A stretch of 64,000 bases of DNA from Zoroaster sp. YZ-2022 (lineage: Eukaryota; Echinodermata; Asteroidea; Forcipulatida; Zoroasteridae). Below the pieces are notes generated by a model. The model saw only the letters and a list, made by a program, of their open reading frames with translations. It ran no database searches and was not told the DNA's origin. Made by a program: the position numbers and the translations under genes. Shown in pieces: positions 35,801-50,800 of this stretch (position 1 is the first letter of the stretch; the number at the start of each line of letters is the position of its first letter). The stretch lies in contig CM055817.1 in assembly GCA_029582265.1 (NCBI GenBank), positions 60,327,152 through 60,391,151 on the forward strand, written 5' to 3'.

Positions 35801-38800
35801 TTACATGATAAATATGTCACCTTTTCAATAGTAGTGTTACATCAACGTTCTTTGAATAATGAATCTATGTTACTTCCTCTGATTTGTTGCCCAGACATAT
35901 GCGGTACTTCAAATAATCATCTGCGATTTGGAGAAGCGCTTACAATTCTTGGGGAATTGACCTTCATAGACGAAAATGTAATCATCCAATTTGCCGTTTA
36001 TTCTGGAACGTCAGCATCGTTTCCGAATACTGATGATGTTTCTTCAATCGAGCAATTGAATAATTTGCCTATCGTGTGTGTTTGGAAATTCACTGAGCCG
36101 CCAGGAAGTCAAATCCGAATAGAGATTCTTGAATTTTCCAGTTCTAGTCATACTTTGAAAGTTGGAAATGGATTCGATCCTTCTGACGGAGAGCCGATTG
36201 CAGTATTGGACGAGGGGTTGCAGTACGAGATGGAGGTGTTGTCTGTTGATTCGGGAGTCTGGATAGTACTGGAATCGAAGTCGTCGTACGGATCATTGTC
36301 TAGACTAAGAATTGTATTGACGGTTTATAACATGACTGGTAGGTTTTATTTGTGTTTTATATTATTGATTATTTAAGCATATAACTGCTTTACATCTGAA
36401 TTACAATAATATTACAGTTAAATGGCCTATGAAATTATAACGTTTTAACTGAAGCCTTAAACAAAATTAGTTTAAAAAATAAATAAATAAAAAACAAAAC
36501 AAAAACAAAAACAAAAACAAAAAACAAAAACAAACATTTGCGTTGTTTAAATTGCCGAGTACTTTTGAAGGATTGGCTGAACTCAAAATCCATGGTGTTC
36601 AAATAAAACCTAAACAAAATCTCTCACCTGGAAGAATTTTAAAATAAGAGCTATATCATAGAAGCTTATAACTAGGGCTGTATTGAATTAATTCACAATG
36701 TATTTCTTTTCTCTATTATTCGATAACATAATTTCGAATCTAAATGGCTTTAATTTGAATTTTTGATTTTCTTGATCATAATTTAAGAGTGTGATGACGA
36801 TCAGTTTGTATGCCCATCTGGTCTTCAATGCCTTAATACATCGTCTATCTGTGACGGCCGACTGGACTGCGACGCTTACGAGGATGAATTAGGGTGTGGT
36901 AAGGAAAACTACAGGAGTAATTAGTTTTCTCTAAAATCTTCCAATTTATTCTCTGGAGGCGGGCAATATTTGTAATAGCCAGTCATCTAAATATTTTAGA
37001 TCTTTTTACATTTTTTATTTATATTTATTTATTTATTTATTTATTTAATTATTTATTTATTTATCAACGATGATTTTAAAGACCCAGACTGAGTGTAATA
37101 ATAATCGTATCTGTCTCTTGTTTGGTCTAAAACAAACATCGTTTTTTTTATTTCCTAGGTGAATGTGGTGAAGACTATTACGTATGCACATCAGGAGACT
37201 GTATCCCAAGGTACCAGCTATGTAACGGACAGATAGACTGTGGGGACTACTCAGACGAGTTTTTGTGCGGTTAGTATAAGGATTAAACTGGTACCCAAGG
37301 TTTTGTTGGTGTCAAACTTTGTTCAGGTTAAACATTAGACTTAATGTCAGACATTGGCTATCAAATAAATGCAGCTTACTGGTTTATATTTCTTGAATAT
37401 CCCTTATAAAAAGGAAATGTGTAAACCAGCAAAGAGAAGTTAATTTGAATAAGCTACTTCGTTGCATTTTATTCAAAGGTCTCTCATTCAATATCATAAT
37501 TATCCAAATCAATGGGTCAACTCAGTTTATAAAAAAAAAAGTCTAAAAATTGCCATGGCAAAAGAAAACACTTAGTACTCCAATGTAAACTGGAGACACT
37601 GACCATATATATTTCAGCTATGGACAGGCTGTGGGAGTACCACTCAATTTATTTCATTGATTGATGTAGACGTAATGAGGACACGCCGTAAATGTGTTTT
37701 ACATGATACAAATTATGTTTACACACTGTAAATGTGACACCCTAAGTAACTTGTGGCATTCTGGGAAAGTATAAACGACATTTTATTCATCTGTCTAAAT
37801 TAAGACGTCGCTTTTACAAACATTCGGTTCTATATAATACCAACAGTACATGTAATTACCATCCTGTTAGACTGGTTTATCTAAGTAACGATGTTCAACT
37901 AAACTTCTATCCCTCTATATTTCCTAACTATCTTCCTCTGACTTCTCTTCTACATATGCCTGCATTTTCTTTTGGGTTAGTGGCAACATTTTCCAAGCAC
38001 CATAATTACCAGTAATGATTCGAGAACACTTTTTTAACCACATTATTACATGATAAATATATCACATTTTCAATAGTAGTGTTATATCAACGTTCTGTTA
38101 ATAAGGAATGTATGTTACTTCCTCTGATTTGTTGCCCAGACATATGCGGTACTTCAAATAATCATCTGCGATTTGGAGAAGCGCTTACAATTCTGGGAGA
38201 ATCTACCCAACAAGCAAACGGAAATCGCATAACTTACTTTGCTGTTTATTCCGGAACGTCAGTATCGTTTCCGAATACTAATGTCTCTTTAATCAAGCAC
38301 CCGAATACTGAGTATTTCAACTGTCTTTGGAAATTCACTGAGCCGCCAGGAAGTCGAATCCGAATAGAGATTCTTGAATTTTCCAGTTTTCTTTATATTT
38401 TGAAAGTTGGAAATGGATTCGATCCTTCTGACGGAGAGCCGATTGCAGTATTGGACAGGGATTTGCTGTACGCGATGGAGGTGTTGTCTGTTGATTCGGG
38501 AGTCTGCATAGTGCTGGAATTGAACGGGCCGTATGGATCACTTGATAGACTAAGAATTGTATTGACGGTTTATAACATGACTGGTAGGTTTTATTCGTGT
38601 TTTACATTATTGATTATTTAAGCACATAACTGCTTTACAGCCGAATATCGAATTACAACAATATTACAATTAATTGGCTTATGAAATTATAACTTTTTAA
38701 CTGAAACCTTTAAAATAAAGAAAGTTACAAAAGGAAAAAATAAGTTTTAGAACTATAATTTATAAAATTACCGGTTGTTATATTTGTTTACAATTGTTTG

Positions 38801-41800
38801 TATTGCAGAGTTACATTTAAGGTTCGCTGAACTAGAAATCAATGGAGTTCAAAAATATTTGAATGATTTCGAATCTAAATGGCTTTAATTCTAATTTTTG
38901 ATTTTCTTGATCATAATTTAAGAGTGTGATAACGATCAGTTTGTATGCCCATCTGGTCTTCAATGCCTTAATACATCGTCTATCTGTGACGGCCGACGAG
39001 ACTGCGATGCTTACGAGGATGAATTAGGGTGTGGTAAGGAAAACTACAGGAGTAATTAGTTTTCTCTCAAATCTTCCAATTTATTCCCTAGAGGAGGGCA
39101 ATATTTGTAATAGCCAGTCATCTAAATATTTTAGATGTTTTTTAAATATTTTTATTCATATTTATTTATTTATTTATTTAATGATTTATTTATCAACGAT
39201 GATTTTAAAGACCCAGACTGAGTGTAATAATAATCGTATCTGTCTCTTGTTTGGTCTAAAAACAAACATCGTTTTTTTATTTCCTAGGTGCGTGTGGTGA
39301 AGACTATTACGTATGCACATCAGGATACTGTATCCCAAGGTACCAGCTATGTAATGGGCAGAATGACTGTGGGGACTTCACGGACGAGTTTTTGTGCGGT
39401 TAGTATAAGGATCAAACTGGGACCCAAGGTTTTGTTGGTGTCAAACTTTGTTCAGATTAAACATTACACTTAATGTCAGACATAGGCTATCAAATAAATG
39501 CAGCTTACTGGTTTATATTTCTTAAATATCCTTTATAAAAAGTAAATGTGTAAACCAGCAAAGAGAAGTTAATTTGAATAAGCTACTTCGTTGCATTTTA
39601 TTCAAATGTCTCTCAGTCAATATAATAATTATCCAAATCAATGGGTCAACTCAGTTTATTAAAAAAACAAAGTCTAAAAATTGTAATGGCAAAATAAAAC
39701 ACGTAGTACGCCAATGTAAACTGGAGACACTGACCATATCTATTTCAGCTATGGACAGGTTGTGGGAGTACCACTCAATTTATTTCATTGATTGGAGTAG
39801 GCGTAATGAGGACACGCCGTAAATGTGTTTTACATGATACAAATTATGTTTACACACTGTAAATATGACACCCTTAAAGTAACTTGTGGCATTCTGGGCA
39901 AGTATGAACGACATTTTATTCATCTGTCTAAATTAAGACGTCGCTTGTACAAACAATTAGTTTCATATAACACCAACAGTACATGCAGTTACCATCCTGT
40001 TAGACTGGTTTATCTAAGTAACGATGTTCAACTAAACTTCTATCCCTCTATATTTCCTAACTATCTTCCTCTTTGGGTTAGTGGCAACATTTTCCAAGCA
40101 CCATAATTACCAGTGATGATTCGAGAACACTTTATTAAACATTTATTTAACCACATTATTACATGATAAATATATCACCTTTTCAATAGTAGTGTTATAT
40201 CAACGTTCTGTTAATAAGGAATGTATGTTACTTCCTCTGATTTGTTGCCCAGACATATGCGGTACTTCAAATAATCATCTGCGATTTGGAGAAGCGCTTA
40301 CAATTCTGGGAGAATCTACCCAACAACCAAATGGAAATCGCATAGCTTACTTTGCTGTTTATTCCGGAACGTCAGTATCATTTCCGAATAATAATGTCTC
40401 TCTAATCAAGCACCCGAATACTGAGCATTTCGACTGTGTTTGGAAATTCACTGAACAGCCAGGAAGTCGAATCCGAATAGAGATTCTTGAATTTTCCAGT
40501 TATTTTTATATTTTGAAAGTTGGAAATGGATTCGATCCTTCTGACGGAGAGCCGATTGCAGTATTGGACAGGGATTTGCTGTACGCGATGGAGGTGTTGT
40601 CTGTTGATTCGGGAGTCTGGATAGTGCTAGAATTGAAGGGGCCGTATGGATCACTTGATAGACTAAGAATTGTATTGACGGTTTATAACATGACTGGTAG
40701 GTTTTATTCGTGTTTTATATTATTGATTATTTAAGCACATAACTGCTTTACAGCTAAATTACAACAATGTTACAGTTAAATGTCCTATGAAATTATAACT
40801 TTTTAACTGAAACTTTTAAAATAAAGAAAGTTAGAAAAGGAAAAAATACGTTTTAGAACTATAATTTTTTAAATTACCGGTTGTTATATTTGTTTACAAT
40901 TGTTTGTATTGCAGAGTTACATTTAAGGTTCGCTGAACTCGAAATCAATGGAGTTCAAAAATATTTGAATGATTTCGAATCTAAATGGCTTTAATTATAA
41001 TTTTTGATTTTCTTGATCATAATTTAAGAGTGTGATGACGATCAGTTTGTATGCCCATCTGGTCTTCATTGCCTTAATACATCGTCTGTCTGTGACGGCC
41101 GACAAGACTGCGACGCTTACGAGGATGAAGTAGGGTGTGGTAAGGAAAACTACAGGAGTGTCAATGAGTTGTATATAAAATCTTTCAAATTATCCCTCGG
41201 GAAGAGCAATATTTGTAATAGCCAGTCATCTAAATATTTTAGATGTTTTTTTATATTTTTATTTATATTTATTTATTTATTTATTTATTTCTTTATTTCT
41301 TTAAATTTTATTTATTTATCAACGATAATTTTAAAGACCCAGACTGAGTGTAATAATAATCGTATCTGTCTCTTGTTTGGTCTAAAACAAGCATCGTTTT
41401 TTTTATTTCCTAGGTGAGTGTGGTGAAGACTATTACGCATGCGCATCAGGATACTGTATCCCAAGGTACCAGCTATGTAACGGACAGAATGACTGTGGGG
41501 ACTACTCAGACGAGTTTTTGTGCGGTTAGTATAAGGATCAAACTGGTACAGGTTTTGTTGGTGTCAAACTTTGTTCAGATTAAACATTAGACTTAATGTC
41601 AGACAGAGGCTATCAAATAACTGCAGCTTACTGGTTTATATTTCTTGAATATCCTTTATAAAAAGGAAATGTGTAAACCAGCAAAGAGAAGTTAATTTGA
41701 ATAAGCTACATTGTTGCATTTTATTCAAAGGTCTCTCAGTCAATATCATAATTATCCAAATCAATGAGTCAACTCAGTTTATAAAAAAAAACGAAATCTA

Positions 41801-44800
41801 AAAATTGCAATGGCAAAACAAAACACTTAGTACGCCAATGTAAACTGGAGACACTGACCATATCTATTTCAGCTATGGACAGGCTGTGGGAGTAGCACTC
41901 AATTTATTTCATTGATTGATGTAGACGTAATGAGGACACGCCGTAAATGTGTTTTACATGATACAAATTATGTTTCCACACTGTAAATATGACACCCTTA
42001 AAGTAACTTGTGGCATTGTGGGCAAGTATGAACGACATTTTATTCATCTGTCTAAATTGAGACGTCGCTTTTACAAACAATTAGTTTCATATAATACCAA
42101 CAGTAGATGAAATTACCGTCCTGTTAGACTGGTTTATCTAAGTAACGATGTTCAACTAAGCTTCTATCCCTCTATATTTCCTAACTATCTTCCTCTGACT
42201 TCTCTTCTACACCTGCCTGCATTTTCTTTTGGGTTAGTAGCAACATTTTCCAAGCACCTTAATTACCAGTGATGATTCGAGAACACTTTTTTAACCACAT
42301 TATTACATGATAAATATATCACATTTTCAATAGTAGTGTTATATCAACGTTCTGTTAATAAGGAATGTATGTTACTTCCTCTGATTTGTTGCCCAGACAT
42401 ATGCGGTACTTCAAATAATCACCTGCGATTTGGAGAAGCGCTTACAATTCTGGGAGAATCTACCCAACAACCAAATGGAAATCGCATAGCTTACTTTGCT
42501 GTTTATTCCGGAACGTCAGTATCGTTTCCGAATAATAATGTCTCTTTAATCAAGCACCCGAATATTGAGCACCGCAACTGTGTTTGGAAATTCACTGAGC
42601 CGCCAGGAAGTCGAATCCGAATAGAGATTTATGAATTTTCCAGTTTTTTTTATATTTTGAAAGTTGGAAATGGATTCGATCCTTCTGACGGAGAGCCGAT
42701 TGCAGTATTGGACGGGAATTTTCCGTACACGATGAAGGTGTTGTTTGTTGATTCGGGAGTCTGGATAGTGCTGGAATCGTCGTCGTACGGATCATTGTCT
42801 AGACTAAGAATTGTATTGACGGTTTATAACATAACTGGTAAGTTTTATTTGTGTTTTATATTATTGATTATTTAAGCACATAACTGCTTTACATCTGAAT
42901 TACAATAATATTACAGTTAAATGGCCTATGAAATTATAACGTTTAAACTGAAATCTTAAACAAAATTTGTAACAATTTTTTTTTTAAATGCGTTCTTTAT
43001 ATTGCCGAGTTCTTTTGAAGGTTGGCTGAACTCGAAATCCATTCTGTTCAAAGAAAACCTAAACTAAATGTCTCACCTGGAAGAATTTTACAAGAGCTAC
43101 CGTATATCATAGGAGCTTACGATTAGGGCTGTATTGAACTAATTCACAATGTATTTCTTTTCTCAATTATTCGATAAACTAATTTCGAATCTAAATGGCT
43201 TTAATGGCTGTTAATTTTTGATTTTCTTGATCATAATTTAAGAGTGTGATGACGATCAGTTTGTATGCCCATCTGGTCTCCAATGCCTTAATACATCGTC
43301 TATCTGTGACGGCCGACTGGACTGCGATGCTTACGGAGATGAATTAGGGTGTGGTAAGGAAAACTACAGGAGTAATTAGTTTTCTCTAAAATCTTCCAAA
43401 TTATCCTTCGGAGGCGGGCAATTTGTAATAGCCAGTCATCTAATATTTAAGACTTTAAAGACCCAGACTGAGTGTTTTAATGATCGTATCTGTCTCTTTC
43501 TTGGTCTAAAACAAACATCGTGTTTTTATTTCCTAGGTGAGTGTGGTGAAGACTATTACGCATGCGCATCAGGAGACTGTATCCCAAGGTACCAGCTATG
43601 TAACGGACAGATAGACTGTGGGGACTTCACGGACGAGTTTTTGTGCGGTTAGTATAATGATCAAACTGGGACCCAAGGTTTTGTTGGTGTCAAACTTTGT
43701 TCAGGATAAATATTAGACTTAATGTCAGACATAAGCTATCAAATAAATGCAGCTTACTGGTTTATATTTATAAGATTTAAGGTTTTGCATGGTGGAATAT
43801 TGATATCGTTTCGGTTTGCGGTAACACCATGTGTCACTATCGCGAAGCTGAGGTACAGGTTCTGAAAAGAACCTTATCGCACAACTCGTATCTCAACCAA
43901 CAAAGGTTCGACGCAGAACCAATGTCTGGCAACTCGTTTTTCTCTACTGTCGCTAATATGGTTCAGGGATCGGAGAACCATGGGGACTTCACGGGTTATT
44001 CTCAACGTTTCGATTGGTCTTATTTTTTATTTTAGTAGCCAGACAAGATGACATGGTTGGCTCCCGGGGCAGGGCGATCACATCGCACCTAAAGTCGTAG
44101 GGTTTCGAACCCTCCTGCTCCACTAAGACTGAACAAACAATTAACTAAACGAAGCCGTTGGCCAAGGTAAAAACCAGGGCCGAAACCAAACAAACATGCA
44201 GGGCCTAAGCCAGACTGACTAACATACCCGCAACCGAAGCTGAAATACAAACTACGCACACATTTAGGGGTGCGTTCCAAAATGTTGTCATAATCTGGGG
44301 CTAAAATTTTTAAAACGTCTCTACGAGCTACGAATAACGACCGTGACGGTCCAATGAAACAAAATAATAGACAACTACCATGTGGGTCACAAACGATTAG
44401 CGAAAGGCTTTACGCAGCGTAGCCAGTGATTACGAAGGTTGACTAAACTGTTGCGCAAGGTATAGTCAAAACCTTACAAGGTGGATACAACAGGTTGTGC
44501 AATGTTGAGTCGACTATATACATGGATGACTAAACCAGGGTGTGCATGGTTTGGTCAGTGCCTAGGGGTTCCCGCATGAAAATTTAAGCCAGAGCTTTAA
44601 CCTTCGTCAGGAGAATGCTGGTATTATCATGGAGGAAGGAAGAGACCTTCCTCCATGGTATTATGTGTAGAATGGGAAGTGTTCCGATTGGTGCCACTGT
44701 TGTGTGATGTGTAGTGATTGGTTGCCACCGTGGCATTGTTCTTGTTGCGTGGGTTGCCTGCTGTGTGTGAGTTGCCTGCTCGTTGAGGCGTGTCAGTAGA

Positions 44801-47800
44801 CTGTGGGGTGTGAGTGTTGATGGATGGTAGGATCGGATGCCATATGCTGCTGATGAAAAAGCCGATGTCCTGAGGAACAGTGTCATGTTTATGGATCTCA
44901 ATAGCCTCTCTGATATGATGGGTGTACCAGTACTTCTCTAGGGCTATGATCTCTGCCTTCTGCCAGTCAATGACATGGTCCAAATCGGTGGAGTGTTTGA
45001 TGATCGCAGATTTGTCACATTCCCCTCTGCGGCCGTGGGCCTTGTGTTCATTGAGCATGGTCGTAAGGTCTCTGCCGGTCCAGTCGCCAATGTACACTTT
45101 CCCACAAGTGCAAGGAATTCGGTAAACCCCAGCTTGACGGCTGGGATCATGTCTGTCCTTGTGGGTGTGTAACCAATCACCAACTTGCAGTTTTTGTCTA
45201 AACTTACTGAGAGTGCAGTGTGTGCTCAAATTAATAATCATATGGCTAGGCATTCATTATTTCCACAATTTCAATCGGCATATAGGAAACATCACAGTAC
45301 AGAGACGGCTCTTTTGAGGGTAAAGAATGACATACTTTTGAAGATGAATTCTCAGCATGTAACATTACTTGTTTTATTAGATCTTAGTGCCGCTTTTGAT
45401 ACCATTGATCATAAAATTTTGCTGGAACGCCTTCAGTCAAAGCTTGGGATATCCGGCTTGGCGCTTGATTGGTTTGCATCTTACTTGTCTTCCAGAAGCC
45501 AGCGGGTGTCTATAGATGGGACCTTGTCAGATAGTTTCAGGCTTGACTGTGGTGTTCCCCAAGGATCATGTCTGGGTCCACTGCTTTTCACCATCTATGC
45601 TTCTAGGTTATTTGATATTATTGAGCGCCATCTGCCAAATTCTCATTGTTATGCGGATGACACACAGTTGTACATAAGCTTTAAACCTGACGATACAAAC
45701 AGTCAGTTGGAAGCCGTAGCAGCAATGGAGAGATGTATTCAAGACATCGGGCAATGGATGATTCATGATAGGCTTATGATCAATGATAATTAAAGTGAAT
45801 TTCTTGTCATTGGTACCAGACAACAGCTACAAAAAATTAACATTCCCAGCCTCACTGTGGGGAAATCTGATATTCTTCCCAATTCATGTGTTAGGAATTT
45901 GGGATCATGGTTCGACTCACAGTTGACTATGAATATTCATATTACTAAGGCTTGTTCGGCTGCTTTTTACCATCTGCATAACATTAGAAGTATTAGTAAA
46001 AAAAATTCTCGTGAGTCTCTATTGACCTTAATCCATGCTTTTGTCACCAGTCGAATGGATTATTGTAACAGCTTATTGTACGGTCTACCAAAAAGTCAAT
46101 TAGCCAAACTACAACGAGTCCAGAATGCTGCGGCCAGACTTGTATTTAACACACCTAGGTTTCAGCATATAACACCAATTCTTCGCGAATTACATTGGTT
46201 ACCTGTTTCGTTTAGGATTAATTTTAAAATTATTTTGCTAACTTTCAAGGCACTCCATGGTTTATCTCCAGTGTACATAAAAATCTCATTAGTATTAACA
46301 AAAGTTCCCGTTATAATCTCAGGTCAAGTAGTAATGGTCTTGTTTAGAGGTACCCTAAGGGCAAGATGCTTGCTACGCTGGGTGCTAAACATTTTTCTTC
46401 GGCAGCCCCAGTGCTCTGGAATACACTTCCGCGTCAAATTCGCAATGAACAGACACTTAATTCTTTTTAAACGTAAGATTAAAACATATCTTTTTAATGA
46501 AGCCTTTTTAAATTAAATTAATTTTTTTCTTCTTCTCTTTCCTTAATTGTACTTTTCATGGAGAACCAAGCCAGTTAGGCTATATTCCTTTAATTAGTAT
46601 AGGTAGGTTAAAGGCGTCTGTCTCCGGGAAAAGATCGAGACATCACCGATGCCAGTGGGGGTACATTGACATAGACCCTCCTCTAGCAGGACAGACGTAA
46701 CCCCATACTGAGGTTTGGGAGCTGGCTTAGCAACCTCATCTGTTCTGATTTTTTTTAAGTGATTTGCGTTTAATTTCTTGTTTGTATTTATATGTGTTTA
46801 TTCTATGGCGTGTTCATTTTTGTTAGGCGTTTTTGATAATTTTTAAAATGGAAACAGCGCAATAGAAATTTGTAATTTATTATTATTTATTATTTGTTTC
46901 CAACTTGTTTCGAGTCCGGTGGTAGACCTTTATGTCAGTTTCCCTCAGGATACGCTGAATTTTGTGTGAAGTGTGGCCAGTGGCGTACCAGGACTTTTTC
47001 AGTGGGAGCTCAGGGGTATGGGTTTTCCTTTCTTTGTTTTTTCTTTTTGGGGGCACTATCAGGATTTTTCGTCGGGGCACCTGGCGGGGGTACTGGAAAT
47101 GATGAAAGTATCATATACACTGTAATAAAAATGAGGCAAATAATTACCCGCAATTTTACCCAACGTATAATAGAGCAATAGTCAACATATCCATCTATTG
47201 GGCAATACAATAGTCACTCTTACTGGGTAAAAGTATTTTCCTAATTCTTGGGCAAATTGAGCTGTCTCAACAATTGGATAAATGTAATTAACCACTAATT
47301 GGGCAACCTGTCTTTGTAACCATCTATTGAGCACATCTAATATTTCCATTTGTTGGTCAAAACCTAACCAATATTTGAGCATAGTTCCTAACCAATAAAT
47401 TGTTACTTCTCCTATATCTAACCAACTCATGGGTACTGGATGGCCTTCATGTATCCAAAATCAGTGTGACGTATAAACCGCCATTGATGACGTATGTTAT
47501 GACCTTTGTTATGACACTTTTAGTGGATTGGTTTTAGCCCACTAATGGAAGAACGACTGTAAATGTTAACTCACCACTGGCAAGGTATGTTGTTAAATTT
47601 CTGGGACGAACTCCACCTCGAACTTCGAAGTCCTGCACTGGATAGCTCACGCGTGGGAGCCAACCGTAATGTCGGCAGCAGGCTAACGTCAATTTACACT
47701 CCACAGAGCAAAACGTTTAGTCCCCTGTCAAGAGTGTCTATAAAGTTCACAAAACAAACAATTTGGCGGTTGAACAAAAAGCAATATAATGAATAAAAGA

Positions 47801-50800
47801 TGAGCCAAAACTGCGGCAATAAAGTTGTCAAAACGCAAAGTAAATACGATGAACTAACGCGAAGAGAAAACCTCACATGTGCTCGAAAACAAACGTGCTG
47901 TGTACGTACGTACGTGTAGAACTTACTGGAAGAAGGTTGCTCTCCGAAGGGCAAAGGTCAGCAACACTGGGCTGATGCACTATGGCGTACCCCATGCAAC
48001 AAATCAAAACAGTACGCACAAAAGATTTGGGTCACTACAGTAGCTCCCCCTAGATCGGTGCCAGGATGAAACGATCGATACGACCCAGGAACTGTTTCAG
48101 GTGTCCAAAAATATGGTGTTGGACGAACGGGCAGGCCAATGCACATGTCGGCCACTTCTAGTTTTCCTGACCGCAGGTGCTGGAGTGGTGGGTTGAGTTG
48201 GTGTAGTAGGAGCGTGAAGTGTTTGTTTGTCCTGTTGTGGCTGAAACTCGGATGAACCAGTGTGTTCCAGATACGCTGGTTTCAGACGATCTATGCTGAC
48301 CGAATCCTTTTTGCCATTGCGATCAATGATGAAATACTTGGGGAACGCTTCAGTACTTTGTATGGACCCGAATAGGGAGGCTGTAGAGGCCGTCTGACTG
48401 CATCACAACGGATGAATACATGAGAGCAATTTGATAGACTCCTCGGAACTTGAGTTGGAGGATGCTGAACCCGCGTAGTGGCCGGGGAGAATTGTGACAT
48501 GTGATGACGCAAACGATGGACGTATTCGGAAGGATCCAACAGGGGTGTTAGGTTATCCGGTGCCACAAATTGTCCAGGGAGTCGTAGCGTTGTGCCATAG
48601 ACGAGCTCTGAAGATGTACACTGCAGGTCTTCTTTGACTGTAGTGTGAATACGTACCTAATATCACCAGAGGAAGTGTCTCGTTCCACCTGTCTGGTTGG
48701 GTGTGCACTTTCAACGCTGCCTTTAATTGTCTGTGAAAGCGTTCCACAAGGCCGTTTGCTGCAGGGTGGTATGCTGTGGTACGTGTGCGATTGCAACCCA
48801 AAAGTGCAGTTAACTCAGCGAATAGGTTTGACTCGAACTGTCAGCCACGGTCTGTGGTGATAGTCGATGGAGCACCATATCGGGAAATCCACTGATCGAT
48901 CAACGCCCTGGCGACTGACTCAGCAGTGATGTCATGCAAAGGAATGGCCTCAGGCCACCTGGAATATCGATCAATACACGTGAGGAGATAAGTGTAACCG
49001 TCTGAAGGTGGCAATGGTCCCTACGAGGTCAATATGAATGTGGTCGAATCTAGCGTCCGGAGAAGCAAATGTACCTAAGGGTGAGCGGACATGGCGGTGA
49101 ATTTTCGCTCTTTGGCACTGAAGACAAGTTCTGGCCCACTCGCGAACATCCTTGTTGACACTCGGCCAAACAAAGCGAGTGGTGATCAGCTTCTGTGTGG
49201 ACTGAACTCCTGGATGGGAGAGGCAGTGGAATGCATTGAATACACTGCGGCGATGTTTCGCTGGTACAAATGGGCGGTCGTGACCAGTGGACACATCGCA
49301 CCATATAGAACCGCGCGTCGTAGGTAGGGGAACTTGACGGAATTGAAGTGAGGTTGAAGTTGTCCGCAGCATGAGGAATTTTTCATCATTCAGCTGGTCA
49401 GCTGCAATCTGATCGAAATCGATCAGCGACAATGTTGTCCTTACCACGCACATGGCGTATGTCTGTGGTAAATTGCGAGACGAAATCCAGATGACGAATC
49501 TCCCTCGGTGAGTGACGGTCAGCCTTTGAGTGCAAAGCGCGAGTGAGTGGCTTGTGGTCAGTGTATAAGTAGAAGTGGCGTCCCTCAAGGAAGTGCGGAA
49601 ATATTTGATAGCCAAGTACATTGCTAACAGTTCTCGCCCAAAGGTGCTATACCGTGTCTCGGCTTGTTGGAGTTTTTTGGAGAATAAAGCGATGGGCCGC
49701 CAATCTCCCTCGGATTTTTGTTGTAGTACCCCACCCACAGCTGTGTTTGACGCATCAACCATCAAACTGAGTGATGAATTCGAAGACGGATGAGCGAGCA
49801 TGGTGACGTTGGCCAGGGAGCGCTTGATGTCGATGAAAGCGGTCTCGCACATGTCTGACCAAGTGAAGTTTGTAGGCTTACGAGGATGCTCAGGATGGTC
49901 GCGCAACAAATCCGTCAGGGATGCAAGTATGTCTGCGCAATGTGGGAGAAAACGACGGTAAAAATTGATGAGACCAAGGAACCGACGTAATTGACGCACT
50001 GAAGTGGGACGAGGGAACTCGTCGATGGCAGCAATCTTCTCATCCAGGGGTTGAATGCCCTGCTCATCAATGTGATGACCAAGAAAGTCAAGGCTTGTAG
50101 CTCTAAACTGACATTTGGCTGGGTTGATGACCACTCCAAACTCAGATAATCGCGAGAACAGTAACCTTAAGTGTTGATGATGCTGTTCCAGCGAGTCGCT
50201 ATACTAGAATGTCGTCAATATAAGCGTACACAAATGGCAATCCGCGTGTAACCATGTCAATGAAGCGCTGGAAGGTCTGAGCTGCGTAGGCCAAAAGGCA
50301 TGCGCACAAAATGGTACAGCCCAAAGGGTGTTGTAATTGCAGTATTGCATACATCCGCTGGATTGACGGGTATCTGGTGGTATGCACGAATTAAATCAAT
50401 CTTGGAAAAGACGTGTTTACCGGCAAGATTGGTGGTGAAATCATGTAGATGAGGGATAGGGTAGCGATCCGGAACGGTTACTCTATTCAATGCACGATAA
50501 TCCCCACAGGGGTGCCAGTCACCGGGGGTTCGCTTGGGCACCATATGTAATGGAGACGACCAGTCGCTGTCCGATGGTTCAATGATGCCGAGGTAAAGCA
50601 TGTGATGAAATTCGTTTTTCGCGATGGTGAGTTTGTCCGTGGCAAGTCGACGAGGACGGGCAGTAACTGGGGGTCCAGTTGTGGTGATGTGATGGGTGAC
50701 TGAGTGTTTAACTGGTAACTCGTTATACACAGGGCGTGTTACTCCCGGAAATGACGCGATGATCGTGTCGAAAGGCGTAGGCAAATCTTTGACTAACACC

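Larger units (their letters stand above)
45206..46901 (+). mobile_element. CR1/L2-like LINE, 5'-truncated, inserted in the Penelope-like element
   Basis: ORF2 begins inside the reverse transcriptase and the element ends with a 3' UTR and an (TTATTA)-type tail at about 46876-46895. It is flanked by aactt. Truncation at the 5' end is typical of target-primed reverse transcription. Confidence 0.85.

Noticed and set aside
44080..44130. tRNA-like B box on the plus strand
   Set aside because: The box has an extra base, no convincing A box or acceptor pairing; treated as part of the Penelope-like 3' region.
46894..47181. 95-codon plus-strand ORF
   Set aside because: It is opposite the Penelope-like linker segment, which is recognisable on the minus strand, and runs into the CACTG element.
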